A model generated the notes under the pieces. The model did not search any database. It was not told where the DNA came from and saw only the letters and a program-made list of their open reading frames with translations. 7,192 nt of DNA. Source: Pseudomonadota bacterium (GTDB lineage Bacteria; Pseudomonadota; Alphaproteobacteria; CACIAM-22H2). Positions 1 to 5,280 of the stretch are shown piece by piece. The DNA lies in contig JAIUNH010000199.1 in assembly GCA_020161965.1 (NCBI GenBank), positions 1-7,192 on the forward strand, written 5' to 3'. Each line of letters starts with the position of its first letter. Position 1 is the first letter of the stretch. A program made the position numbers and the translations under genes.

Positions 1-606
1 CCGCCCTTGCCCGATACGGCCGACGAAGTTCTATCGATCGCCAATGCGCTGCATGCCGATCCGCAGCGCGACGTCTATCTGGGGCCGCGCGCCAGCGAAC
101 GCGGCATGCGTGAAGCCGATCTCGCCCATCGCCGCTTCGTGATGTTCGCCACGCATGGGCTCGTGCCCGGCGATCTCGACGGTTTGGTGCAGCCAGCCCT
201 TGCGTTGTCCGCGCCCGAAGTATCGGGCGGCGAGGGCGACGGCTTGTTGACGATGGAGAAGATCCTGCGCCTGAAGCTCGATGCCGATTGGGTCGTGCTG
301 TCGGCGTGCAACACCGCGTCGGGCGACGGGGAAGGGGCCGAAGCGATCTCCGGCCTCGGTCGCGCGTTCTTCTATGCCGGGGCGCGGGCGTTGCTGGTCA
401 CGTCCTGGCCGGTCGAAACCGTCTCGGCGCGCACGCTGACGACCGATTTGTTCGCGCGCCAAGCGGCGAACCCGAAACTCGATCGGGCCACCGCTTTGCG
501 TCAATCGATGTTGGGCTTGATCGGCACGGGCCCCGACGGGGCGGGCTTCGTCTATGCCCACCCGATCTTCTGGGCGCCGTTCCTGCTGGTCGGCGACGGC
601 GGGTGA
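1..606 (+). CDS. CHAT-domain (caspase-like) protein, C-terminal part, 5' truncated by window edge
   Basis: The reading frame is already open at base 1, so the real start lies outside the window; the TTG at base 7 is not a credible start. The 201 visible residues match a CHAT domain, a caspase-like cysteine peptidase fold. The likely catalytic His is visible residue 52 in FATHG and the likely catalytic Cys is residue 103 in LSACNT. The following GLGRAFFYAGARALLVTSWPV stretch and the C-terminal HPIFWAPFLLVGD are typical of the family, and the domain ends the protein as usual. CHAT domains in bacteria are often carried behind TPR repeats and act as effector or processing proteases in some systems; whether that holds here cannot be judged because the N-terminal part is missing. 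Both catalytic residues are present, so the domain is probably active. The gene is convergent with the pirin gene, 25 bases away. Family assignment is firm; substrate and role are unknown. Confidence 0.88.
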   Translation, partial: PPLPDTADEVLSIANALHADPQRDVYLGPRASERGMREADLAHRRFVMFATHGLVPGDLDGLVQPALALSAPEVSGGEGDGLLTMEKILRLKLDADWVVLSACNTASGDGEGAEAISGLGRAFFYAGARALLVTSWPVETVSARTLTTDLFARQAANPKLDRATALRQSMLGLIGTGPDGAGFVYAHPIFWAPFLLVGDGG

Positions 607-624
607 GGGATGCCCGCCGCCGCT
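592..624. terminator. GC-rich hairpin over the CHAT stop codon, possible bidirectional transcript end
   Basis: Bases 597-603 pair perfectly with 613-619 (7 bp). After one A x C mismatch the pairing continues at 593-595 with 621-623, plus a G.T wobble at 592/624. The loop (604-612) contains the CHAT stop codon. No T-run follows on either strand, so this is not a canonical Rho-independent terminator. It sits at the junction of two convergent genes and could limit read-through or protect 3' ends. The structure is seen in the sequence; its function is inferred. Confidence 0.4.
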
Positions 625-631
625 TGACGCG

Positions 632-1333
632 TCAGTTCAGATCGAAGACCAGGAACTCGCTGGCGTCCGCGATGCCCTTGATCTCCAGCTTGGCGAGATC
701 GCTGATCGCGGCACCGTCGCCGGCTTTCAGCACGTTCTCGCCCAGCGCCACTTCGCCGCGCGCCACCTGCACCCAGGCATGGCGCTTCGGCGCGAGATCG
801 AGCGACACGCTCTTTCCCGCTTCGAGGATCGACGCGTAGATCTTCGAATCCTGGTGGATGAAGATCGAATCGTCGGCGCCGTCGGGCGACACGACCAAGC
901 GGAGTTTGTTCAGCTTCTCGTCGCGGCTGAACACCTTTTGGTCGTAGCGCGGCGTGTGGCCCTGCTTGTCGGGCAACAGCCAGATCTGCAGCAGATGCGT
1001 CGGGTTGGCATCGGAGGGGTTGAACTCCGAATGCAACACGCCCGTACCCGCGCTCATCGCCTGGACTTCGCCGGGCCGGATCACCTCGCCATTGCCCATC
1101 GAATCCTTATGCTCGAGTTCGCCGTCGAGCAGATAGGTCACGATTTCCATGTCGCGATGACCATGCGTGGGGAAGCCCGCACCGGCCGCGACGCGGTCTT
1201 CGTTGATGACGCGCAGGTTGCGGAAGCCCATATGGCGCGGGTCGTAATAGTTCCCGAACGAGAAGCTATGGCGCGCCTTGAGCCAGCCGAAATCGGCGGG
1301 GCCGCGTTCTTCGGAGGGGCGGATCGTGATCAT
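632..1333 (-). CDS. Pirin family protein (bicupin)
   Basis: This is a 233-residue cytoplasmic bicupin of the pirin family, close to the short bacterial YhaK/quercetinase-like members in length. The N-terminal cupin has the signature PTHGHRDMEIVTYLLDGELEH. The four expected metal ligands are all present: His57, His59, His101 and Glu103 (the last two in VLHSEFN). The conserved W-L-K-A-R-H-S-F-S-F opening (residues 17-26) and GNYYDP are also visible. The second cupin (about 145-233) is less conserved and ends in FLVFDLN. Bacterial pirins of this type are variously linked to quercetin 2,3-dioxygenase activity or redox responses; the physiological substrate cannot be read from sequence. The ATG start is supported by a GGAAGGAA ribosome-binding site (1341-1348, minus strand) 7 bases upstream. 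It is a single-gene unit, divergent from secG, and may be controlled by the inverted repeat at 1408-1435. Confidence 0.94.
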   Translation of the reverse strand: MITIRPSEERGPADFGWLKARHSFSFGNYYDPRHMGFRNLRVINEDRVAAGAGFPTHGHRDMEIVTYLLDGELEHKDSMGNGEVIRPGEVQAMSAGTGVLHSEFNPSDANPTHLLQIWLLPDKQGHTPRYDQKVFSRDEKLNKLRLVVSPDGADDSIFIHQDSKIYASILEAGKSVSLDLAPKRHAWVQVARGEVALGENVLKAGDGAAISDLAKLEIKGIADASEFLVFDLN

Positions 1334-1340
1334 GGGGGAG

Positions 1341-1348
1341 TTCCTTCC
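1341..1348 (-). promoter_or_regulatory. Shine-Dalgarno site of the pirin gene
   Basis: The minus strand reads GGAAGGAA here, 7 bases before the ATG at 1333. It fixes the pirin start, and is one of only three clear ribosome-binding sites I see in the window. Confidence 0.75.
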
Positions 1349-1407
1349 GTTCGTTGGTGCGGCGAAGGACCGCCGCGTTCGAAGGAGAAATTGGTCCCGG
1401 CAGCACT

Positions 1408-1435
1408 GTTTTACAATTCGTCGAATTTTGAAAAC
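1408..1435. promoter_or_regulatory. Extended inverted repeat, candidate operator between pirin gene and secG
   Basis: The core AATTCG-T-CGAATT (1415-1427) is a perfect 6+1+6 inverted repeat. It is flanked by GTTTT (1408-1412) and AAAAC (1431-1435), which continue the symmetry with a one-base offset. A wider pair, ACTGTTT (1405-1411) and AAACAGT (1452-1458), lies around it. The block is strikingly AT-rich for this genome and lies 75-102 bases upstream of the pirin start in a divergent promoter region. This suggests a binding site for a dimeric regulator. No regulator gene is adjacent, so the cognate protein is unknown. Confidence 0.45.
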
Positions 1436-1436
1436 T

Positions 1437-1464
1437 TTGTTCGTTTATAGGAAACAGTTATAAG
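1437..1464 (+). promoter_or_regulatory. Possible sigma-70-type promoter for secG
   Basis: TATAAG (1459-1464) matches the -10 consensus at five of six positions, and TTGTTC (1437-1442) is a partial -35 match 16 bases upstream. A start near 1471 would give a leader of about 86 bases before the secG ATG. The -35 is weak and AT-rich sequence gives such matches easily, so this is tentative. Confidence 0.3.
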
Positions 1465-1505
1465 GGACGGCCTCTCTTTACCCGGGGCGCTTGGCGGGCT
1501 AAATA

Positions 1506-1540
1506 CCCGGCTTCTCCGAACCGCCCGGCTTTTTGAACCG
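1506..1540 (+). repeat. Imperfect tandem repeat (18 + 17 bp) in front of secG
   Basis: Two head-to-tail copies share CCCGGCTT at the left and GAACCG at the right: 1506-1523 with CTCC between these blocks and 1524-1540 with TTT between them. The second copy ends 16 bases before the secG start, where no clear Shine-Dalgarno sequence exists. The repeat may be a chance duplication or may affect the secG leader. Confidence 0.55.
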
Positions 1541-1556
1541 AAAGTATCCTCGCCTC

Positions 1557-1886
1557 ATGGAACTCGTTCTGACCGTCGTTCATCTGCTGATCGCCCTCGC
1601 CCTGGTGGGCGTGGTGCTCGTCCAACGCTCCGAAGGGGGTGGGCTGGGTCTTGGCGGCGGCGGTTCGGGCGGCATGGGCGGCTTCATGAGCGCGCGGGGT
1701 ACGGCGAACCTGCTGACGCGCACCACGGCGATCCTGGCGGGCGCTTTCATGGTGACGAGCCTGACGCTGGCGATCCTCGCCGGCGGCCATACGCGCCGTG
1801 CCCCCGCCGTGATGGATGGGCCGATTCCCACTGCGCCCGCGGCACCGGCGGTTCCGGCAGCGCCCGCGCCGCCTGTCGCGCGCTAA
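1557..1886 (+). CDS. secG: Protein translocase subunit SecG
   Basis: SecG is the small, non-essential membrane subunit that works with SecY and SecE and assists SecA-driven export of unfolded proteins across the inner membrane. The 109-residue product shows the family layout. Transmembrane helix 1 is at about residues 3-22, followed by QRSEGGGLG and a glycine-rich cytoplasmic loop with GGMGGFMSARG. The family signature NLLTR is at residues 51-55, and transmembrane helix 2 at about 57-76. The tail (79-109) is rich in Ala and Pro, as in many alphaproteobacterial SecG proteins. I chose the ATG at 1557 because MELVL begins directly before helix 1 as in homologues; an in-frame TTG at 1533 would add eight residues over the tandem repeat and is unlikely. 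It lies upstream of pyrG in the conserved alphaproteobacterial order. tpiA, the usual upstream neighbour, is not here. Confidence 0.95.
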   Translation: MELVLTVVHLLIALALVGVVLVQRSEGGGLGLGGGGSGGMGGFMSARGTANLLTRTTAILAGAFMVTSLTLAILAGGHTRRAPAVMDGPIPTAPAAPAVPAAPAPPVAR

Positions 1887-1914
1887 ACTTTCCCGCGCGA
1901 ATCGCCGATGCGAC

Positions 1915-1943
1915 TCGGGGCCAATATCCGACCCTGGCCCCGA
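1915..1943 (+). terminator. Perfect 9-bp stem-loop downstream of secG, no T-run
   Basis: TCGGGGCCA (1915-1923) pairs perfectly with TGGCCCCGA (1935-1943) around an 11-base loop, starting 29 bases after the secG stop. The next bases are AACGCG, so the U-tract of an intrinsic terminator is missing. It may protect the secG 3' end, pause polymerase, act in a Rho-dependent end, or lie in the pyrG leader. The structure is seen directly; the role is inferred. Confidence 0.45.
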
Positions 1944-1984
1944 AACGCGTCAACATCGAAATTCTGTAGATAAGTCCACGGCTT

Positions 1985-2012
1985 CGCGTCGGAATCGCTT
2001 GGGTTCCGCGCG
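1985..2012 (+). promoter_or_regulatory. Stem-loop or inverted repeat close to the pyrG start
   Basis: CGCG (1985-1988) and CGGAA (1990-1994) pair with TTCCG (2004-2008) and CGCG (2009-2012), giving 9 bp with a single bulged T and a 9-base loop. It ends 23 bases before the pyrG ATG. It may be an RNA structure affecting pyrG expression or a DNA operator overlapping the pyrG promoter. Short CG-rich palindromes arise by chance in this genome, so confidence is modest. Confidence 0.35.
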
Positions 2013-2027
2013 ACCGGGGTCTAGAAC
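1999..2027 (+). promoter_or_regulatory. Weak candidate promoter just before pyrG
   Basis: TTGGGT (1999-2004) and TAGAAC (2022-2027) are separated by 17 bases and resemble -35 and -10 boxes only partly. If used, transcription would start almost at the pyrG ATG (2036), giving a nearly leaderless message, which would fit the lack of a clear Shine-Dalgarno site. The box matches are poor. Confidence 0.2.
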
Positions 2028-2035
2028 GGCCTTCC

Positions 2036-3664
2036 ATGACGCGGTTCATCTTTATCACCGGCGGCGTGGTCTCTTCTCTCGGTAAGGGTCTGGCCTCCGC
2101 AGCTCTCGGCGCGGTCCTGCAAGCACGCGGCTATAAAGTCCGCCTACGCAAGCTCGACCCCTATCTCAACGTCGATCCGGGCACGATGAGCCCGTATCAA
2201 CATGGCGAGTGCTACGTAACCGACGACGGGGCGGAGACCGACCTCGATCTCGGCCATTACGAGCGCTTCACCGGTGTCGCGTCCCGGCAATCGGACAACA
2301 TCACGACCGGGCGCATCTATTCGAACATCCTCGCCAAGGAACGGCGCGGCGACTATCTGGGCGCGACCGTCCAGGTCATTCCGCACGTCACCGACGGGAT
2401 CAAGGAATTCGTCACCAACGATCTGGGCGACACCGATTTCCTGCTCTGCGAAGTCGGCGGCACGGTCGGCGATATCGAAAGCCTGCCGTTCCTCGAAGCG
2501 ATCCGCCAGCTCGGCAACGAGCTCGGCCGCGAGCGCGCGTGCTTCGTGCATTTGACGCTGGTGCCGTGGATCGCCTCGGCGGGCGAGCTCAAGACCAAGC
2601 CCACGCAGCATTCGGTGCAGGAACTTCAATCGGTCGGCATCCGCTGCGACATTCTGCTGTGCCGCTCGGAACACGAAATCCCGGCCTCGGCGCGCAAGAA
2701 GATCGCGCTGTTCTGCAATCTGCGCGAGGAAGCGGTGATCCCCGCGCTCAACGCGCGCACCATCTACGAAGTGCCGATCGCCTATCACCGCGAAGGCTTC
2801 GACCGCGAAGTGCTGCGCCATTTCGGCCTGCCGCAGCCGGAGCCCGATCTGAGCCGCTGGGCGCATATCGTCAAGCGCATCACCGAGCCCGAGGGCGAGG
2901 TGAATATCGCGATCGTCGGCAAATATACCAATCTGCTCGACGCCTATAAGTCGCTCGCCGAAGCGCTCGCCCATGGCGGTGTCGCCAACAACGTGCGCGT
3001 CAATCTCAACTGGATCGAGAGCGAGCTGTTCGAAGGCATCGAGCCGGCGTTCTCGGCGTTGGACGACGCCGACGCGATCCTGGTACCCGGCGGGTTCGGC
3101 GAACGCGGCGCCGAAGGCAAGATCCGCGCGGTGCGCTACGCGCGCGAAAAGAAGGTGCCGTATTTCGGCATCTGCTTCGGCATGCAGATGGCGTGCATCG
3201 AAGCGGCGCGCAATCTCGTCGGCTTGCAGCGCGCGAGCACGACCGAATTCGGGCCCACACCCGAGCCGGTCGTCGGTCTGCTGACCGAATGGACGCGCGG
3301 GAATTCGCTGGAACGGCGCGGGGCGGGCGACAATCTGGGCGGCACGATGCGCCTGGGCGCTTACGAATGCGATCTCGTTTCCGGCAGTCGCGTGGCCGAG
3401 ATTTACGGGGCGAGCCGCATTCAGGAACGCCATCGCCATCGCTACGAGGTGAACGTCAATTACAAGACGCAGCTCGAACGCGCGGGGCTCCGGTTCTCGG
3501 GTATGTCGCCCGACGGGCAATTGCCGGAGATCGTCGAGATCCCCGATCACCCGTGGTTCGTGGGCGTGCAGTTCCACCCGGAGCTCAAATCGAAGCCCTT
3601 CGATCCGCATCCGCTGTTCGCGAGCTTCGTGAAAGCGGCCCTGGTGCAGAGCCGATTGGTTTGA
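2036..3664 (+). CDS. pyrG: CTP synthase (glutamine-hydrolysing)
   Basis: This enzyme aminates UTP to CTP using ATP and ammonia from glutamine (EC 6.3.4.2), the last step of de novo CTP synthesis in the cytoplasm. The product has 542 residues, the usual length. The N-terminal synthetase domain (about 1-265) starts MTRFIFITGGVVSSLGKG with the P-loop lysine at 17. The metal-binding acidic residues are Asp71 and Glu139, the latter followed by GGTVGDIES. The C-terminal class I glutamine amidotransferase domain (about 290-540) has GGFGERG at 352-358, the nucleophile Cys380 in GICFGMQ, and His514 and Glu516 in FHPEL, so the catalytic triad is intact. The ATG gives the canonical N-terminus, although no clear Shine-Dalgarno sequence precedes it. 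The kdsA ATG follows 5 bases after the stop, so the two are probably co-transcribed and translationally coupled. CTP is also the co-substrate for activating Kdo, which links the pair. Confidence 0.99.
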   Translation: MTRFIFITGGVVSSLGKGLASAALGAVLQARGYKVRLRKLDPYLNVDPGTMSPYQHGECYVTDDGAETDLDLGHYERFTGVASRQSDNITTGRIYSNILAKERRGDYLGATVQVIPHVTDGIKEFVTNDLGDTDFLLCEVGGTVGDIESLPFLEAIRQLGNELGRERACFVHLTLVPWIASAGELKTKPTQHSVQELQSVGIRCDILLCRSEHEIPASARKKIALFCNLREEAVIPALNARTIYEVPIAYHREGFDREVLRHFGLPQPEPDLSRWAHIVKRITEPEGEVNIAIVGKYTNLLDAYKSLAEALAHGGVANNVRVNLNWIESELFEGIEPAFSALDDADAILVPGGFGERGAEGKIRAVRYAREKKVPYFGICFGMQMACIEAARNLVGLQRASTTEFGPTPEPVVGLLTEWTRGNSLERRGAGDNLGGTMRLGAYECDLVSGSRVAEIYGASRIQERHRHRYEVNVNYKTQLERAGLRFSGMSPDGQLPEIVEIPDHPWFVGVQFHPELKSKPFDPHPLFASFVKAALVQSRLV

Positions 3665-3669
3665 GCGCG

Positions 3670-4500
3670 ATGACGACGGCACCCAAACACGTTCCCATCG
3701 GCAATTTCCTCGTCGGCAACGACAAGCCCTTCGCGCTGATCGCGGGGCCGTGCGCGCTCGAATCCCGTGCGCATGCGCTGGAAATGAGCCACGCGTTGGT
3801 GGAGATCACCGGTAAGCTCGGTATTCCGCTGATTTACAAAACCAGCTTCGACAAGGCGAACCGCACGTCGGTGACGGCCGGTCGCGGGCTGGGCATGGAA
3901 AAGAGCCTGCCGATCCTCGTCGACGTGCGCGAGAAATACGGCTGCCCCGTGCTGACCGACGTGCACGACGCCGCGCAATGCGCGCCCGTCGCCGAAGCGG
4001 TCGACGTGCTGCAGATTCCGGCCTTCCTGTGCCGCCAGACCGATCTGCTATTGGCCGCCGGGAACACCGGCCGCGTGGTCAATGTGAAGAAGGGTCAGTT
4101 CCTCGCACCCTGGGACATGAAGAACGTCGTCGCCAAGGTCGCGAGTACCGGCAACGACAAGGTGCTGCAAACCGAGCGCGGCGTTTCCTTCGGCTACAAC
4201 ACGCTCGTCTCCGACATGCGCGCGTTGCCGACGATGGCGGAGAGCGGCTATCCGGTCGTGTTCGACGCCACGCATTCGGTGCAGCAGCCGGGCGGGAAGG
4301 GCACGTCCTCGGGCGGGCAGCGCGAATTCGTGCCCGTCCTCGCGCGCGCCGCGATCGCCGTGGGTGTGGCCGTCGTGTTCATGGAAACGCACCAGGACCC
4401 GGACTCGGCACCGTCCGACGGGCCGAACATGGTGCCGATCAAGGAAATGCCGGCGGTCCTCGCGCGCCTCAAGGCGTTCGACGAATTGGCGAAGTCTTAA
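3670..4500 (+). CDS. kdsA: 3-deoxy-8-phosphooctulonate synthase (Kdo-8-P synthase), metal-dependent type
   Basis: KdsA condenses phosphoenolpyruvate with arabinose 5-phosphate to Kdo-8-phosphate (EC 2.5.1.55), a precursor of the inner core of lipopolysaccharide. The 276-residue TIM-barrel protein has AGPCALES, KTSFDKANRTS, LQIPAFLCRQTDLL, NVKKGQFLAPWDM and FDATHSVQ. The residues expected to bind the divalent metal are all present: Cys28, His202, Glu239 and Asp250. Their spacing equals that of the Aquifex aeolicus metal-dependent enzyme (Cys11, His185, Glu222, Asp233, recalled from knowledge of the family) with a constant offset of 17. The E. coli-type metal-independent enzyme has Asn in place of the Cys. 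The ATG starts 5 bases after the pyrG stop and has no strong ribosome-binding site; an in-frame TTG at 3661 overlapping the pyrG stop is an alternative. The 3' end overlaps the opposite-strand GIY-YIG gene by 32 bases. eno, often next in alphaproteobacteria, is absent. Confidence 0.98.
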   Translation: MTTAPKHVPIGNFLVGNDKPFALIAGPCALESRAHALEMSHALVEITGKLGIPLIYKTSFDKANRTSVTAGRGLGMEKSLPILVDVREKYGCPVLTDVHDAAQCAPVAEAVDVLQIPAFLCRQTDLLLAAGNTGRVVNVKKGQFLAPWDMKNVVAKVASTGNDKVLQTERGVSFGYNTLVSDMRALPTMAESGYPVVFDATHSVQQPGGKGTSSGGQREFVPVLARAAIAVGVAVVFMETHQDPDSAPSDGPNMVPIKEMPAVLARLKAFDELAKS

Positions 4501-4744
4501 GGGACTTTTTGAACGCGCGATCCTTCTTGATCGCGGCTTCGCGCCGCAGCGCGTTGCCCTTCGTCATCGGCCCTTCGACATGCGCGATGCGCCAAGGCCC
4601 GCGTCCGCGCGTGAACTTGGCACCGCCGCGTTTCTCGCCGTTATGCTGCGAAAGCCGCAGCGTCACGTCGGCAGCGACGCCGGTATAGGCGATGCGCGAA
4701 GCGTTCACGATCACGTAGACATACCAAGTCATGGGACGAACCAT
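4469..4744 (-). CDS. GIY-YIG superfamily small protein (YhbQ/UPF0213-like)
   Basis: This 91-residue protein matches the single-domain GIY-YIG nuclease family. The first motif appears as YVYV (8-11) and the second as AYTGVA (19-24). The expected downstream residues follow: Arg30 and His34 in TLRLSQHN, and Glu69 in RREAAIKK, the usual metal-binding glutamate. GGAKFTRGRGPWRIAHVE is typical of the small YhbQ-like branch, whose cellular role is poorly defined; a DNA-related function is inferred from the fold. Two starts are possible, the ATG at 4744 or the in-frame ATG at 4732 (MTWYVYV), which better matches the usual N-terminus of the family. The basic C-terminal tail is encoded opposite the last codons of kdsA. 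The gene lies 14 bases downstream of the PAS_5-type gene on the same strand, so the two may be co-transcribed. Confidence 0.86.
   Translation of the reverse strand: MVRPMTWYVYVIVNASRIAYTGVAADVTLRLSQHNGEKRGGAKFTRGRGPWRIAHVEGPMTKGNALRREAAIKKDRAFKKSLKTSPIRRTP
4492..4510 (+). terminator. Possible weak intrinsic terminator of pyrG-kdsA
   Basis: AAGTC (4492-4496) pairs with GACTT (4503-4507), with a further T.G wobble inside, and the stem runs into a T-run (4506-4510). The stem covers the kdsA stop codon. It is short and AT-rich, so it would be a weak terminator, but it is the only hairpin with a T-run that I found in the window. It lies inside the 3' part of the opposite-strand GIY-YIG gene. Confidence 0.35.
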
Positions 4745-4758
4745 TCCATCGCCCGCCT

Positions 4759-5214
4759 TTATAGCGCGGGCGACTTCGTCACGTATTCGATATCCTCGAT
4801 CAGCGCGATGATGCGGTCGACATTGCGGCCGTCATCGGCGCAGGGCAGCAACAGGCGCAGCCAGCTATATTCGAATTGCGCATCCTTCAGCCGGTGCCGG
4901 CTGAGTGCTGGTTGGCCGATGCGCGCAACATCGCGATAGCCGTCGATGATCGCCTTGCTCCAATGGGCGGGCAACTCGCTCGCCTTGCGGCCGGTCATGT
5001 CGAAGCGGTAGCGATCGACCGCCGCGGTGCCGTGCAGCGTGAAATAGAAATCCGAACCGCCGTCGCGAACTTCAAGCAGCGTGAGCCAGCCGAGCCAGGG
5101 CCGGAAATCCTCGAACGTAAAATCGCGGCGCGCGGGCAACAGCCCGTCGCGGCGCTTCGCCTGCCAAAGGTCGAGCAACTTTTGCGCGCGCGGTGTTGGA
5201 ATGAGGGCGGTCAT
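4759..5214 (-). CDS. PAS_5-type PAS domain protein
   Basis: This 151-residue protein resembles the alphaproteobacterial PAS_5 family (a stand-alone PAS-like domain of unknown ligand). Visible family features are LPARRDFTFEDFRPWLGWLTLLEV (about 26-49), the FYFTLHGTA strand (57-64), the DMTGRKASEL segment (72-81), and the closing LLLPCADDGRNVDRIIALIE (121-140). There is no signal peptide, membrane helix or attached kinase, cyclase or DNA-binding domain, so any signalling partner must be a separate protein. No function can be assigned beyond a probable sensory or binding role. The ATG start has no strong ribosome-binding site. The gene is divergent from the RraA-like gene (66 bases between starts) and upstream of the GIY-YIG gene on the same strand. 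Confidence 0.82.
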   Translation of the reverse strand: MTALIPTPRAQKLLDLWQAKRRDGLLPARRDFTFEDFRPWLGWLTLLEVRDGGSDFYFTLHGTAAVDRYRFDMTGRKASELPAHWSKAIIDGYRDVARIGQPALSRHRLKDAQFEYSWLRLLLPCADDGRNVDRIIALIEDIEYVTKSPAL

Positions 5215-5270
5215 GGCGGTGCGGATTGCAGTGAAGGCCGGGAGTGCTTAAGGTTCGGTGAACAAAGCCT

Positions 5271-5275
5271 AGGGG
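5271..5275 (+). promoter_or_regulatory. Shine-Dalgarno site of the RraA-like gene
   Basis: AGGGG lies 5 bases before the ATG at 5281. It decides the start, because the same frame stays open back to about 4876 across the opposite-strand PAS gene. Confidence 0.75.
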
Positions 5276-5280
5276 GAAAC

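Noticed and set aside
554..1450. A 298-codon plus-strand open frame opposite the pirin gene
   Set aside because: The minus-strand pirin has all metal ligands and a good ribosome-binding site; the plus-strand product has no family match and is an antisense shadow.
1458..1790. A 110-codon minus-strand open frame opposite secG and its leader
   Set aside because: The composition is low-complexity (Arg/Ala/His/Gln), the frame is antisense to a clear SecG, and no ribosome-binding site or family is seen.
3193..3669. Upstream extension of the kdsA frame into pyrG
   Set aside because: It is an open shadow frame of pyrG; the KdsA N-terminus and length fit the ATG at 3670.
2144..3682. A 512-codon open frame on the minus strand opposite pyrG
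   Set aside because: It mirrors the codon structure of pyrG in a GC-rich genome, shows no recognisable protein family and lies wholly antisense to a certain gene.
4876..5280. Upstream extension of the RraA-like reading frame
   Set aside because: The extension is antisense to the PAS_5-type gene; the AGGGG site before 5281 and the normal N-terminus support the shorter protein.
5215..5280. Divergent promoter between the PAS gene and the RraA-like gene
   Set aside because: A promoter is expected here, but the best boxes (such as TTGCAG with TTAAGG) match the consensus too poorly to annotate.
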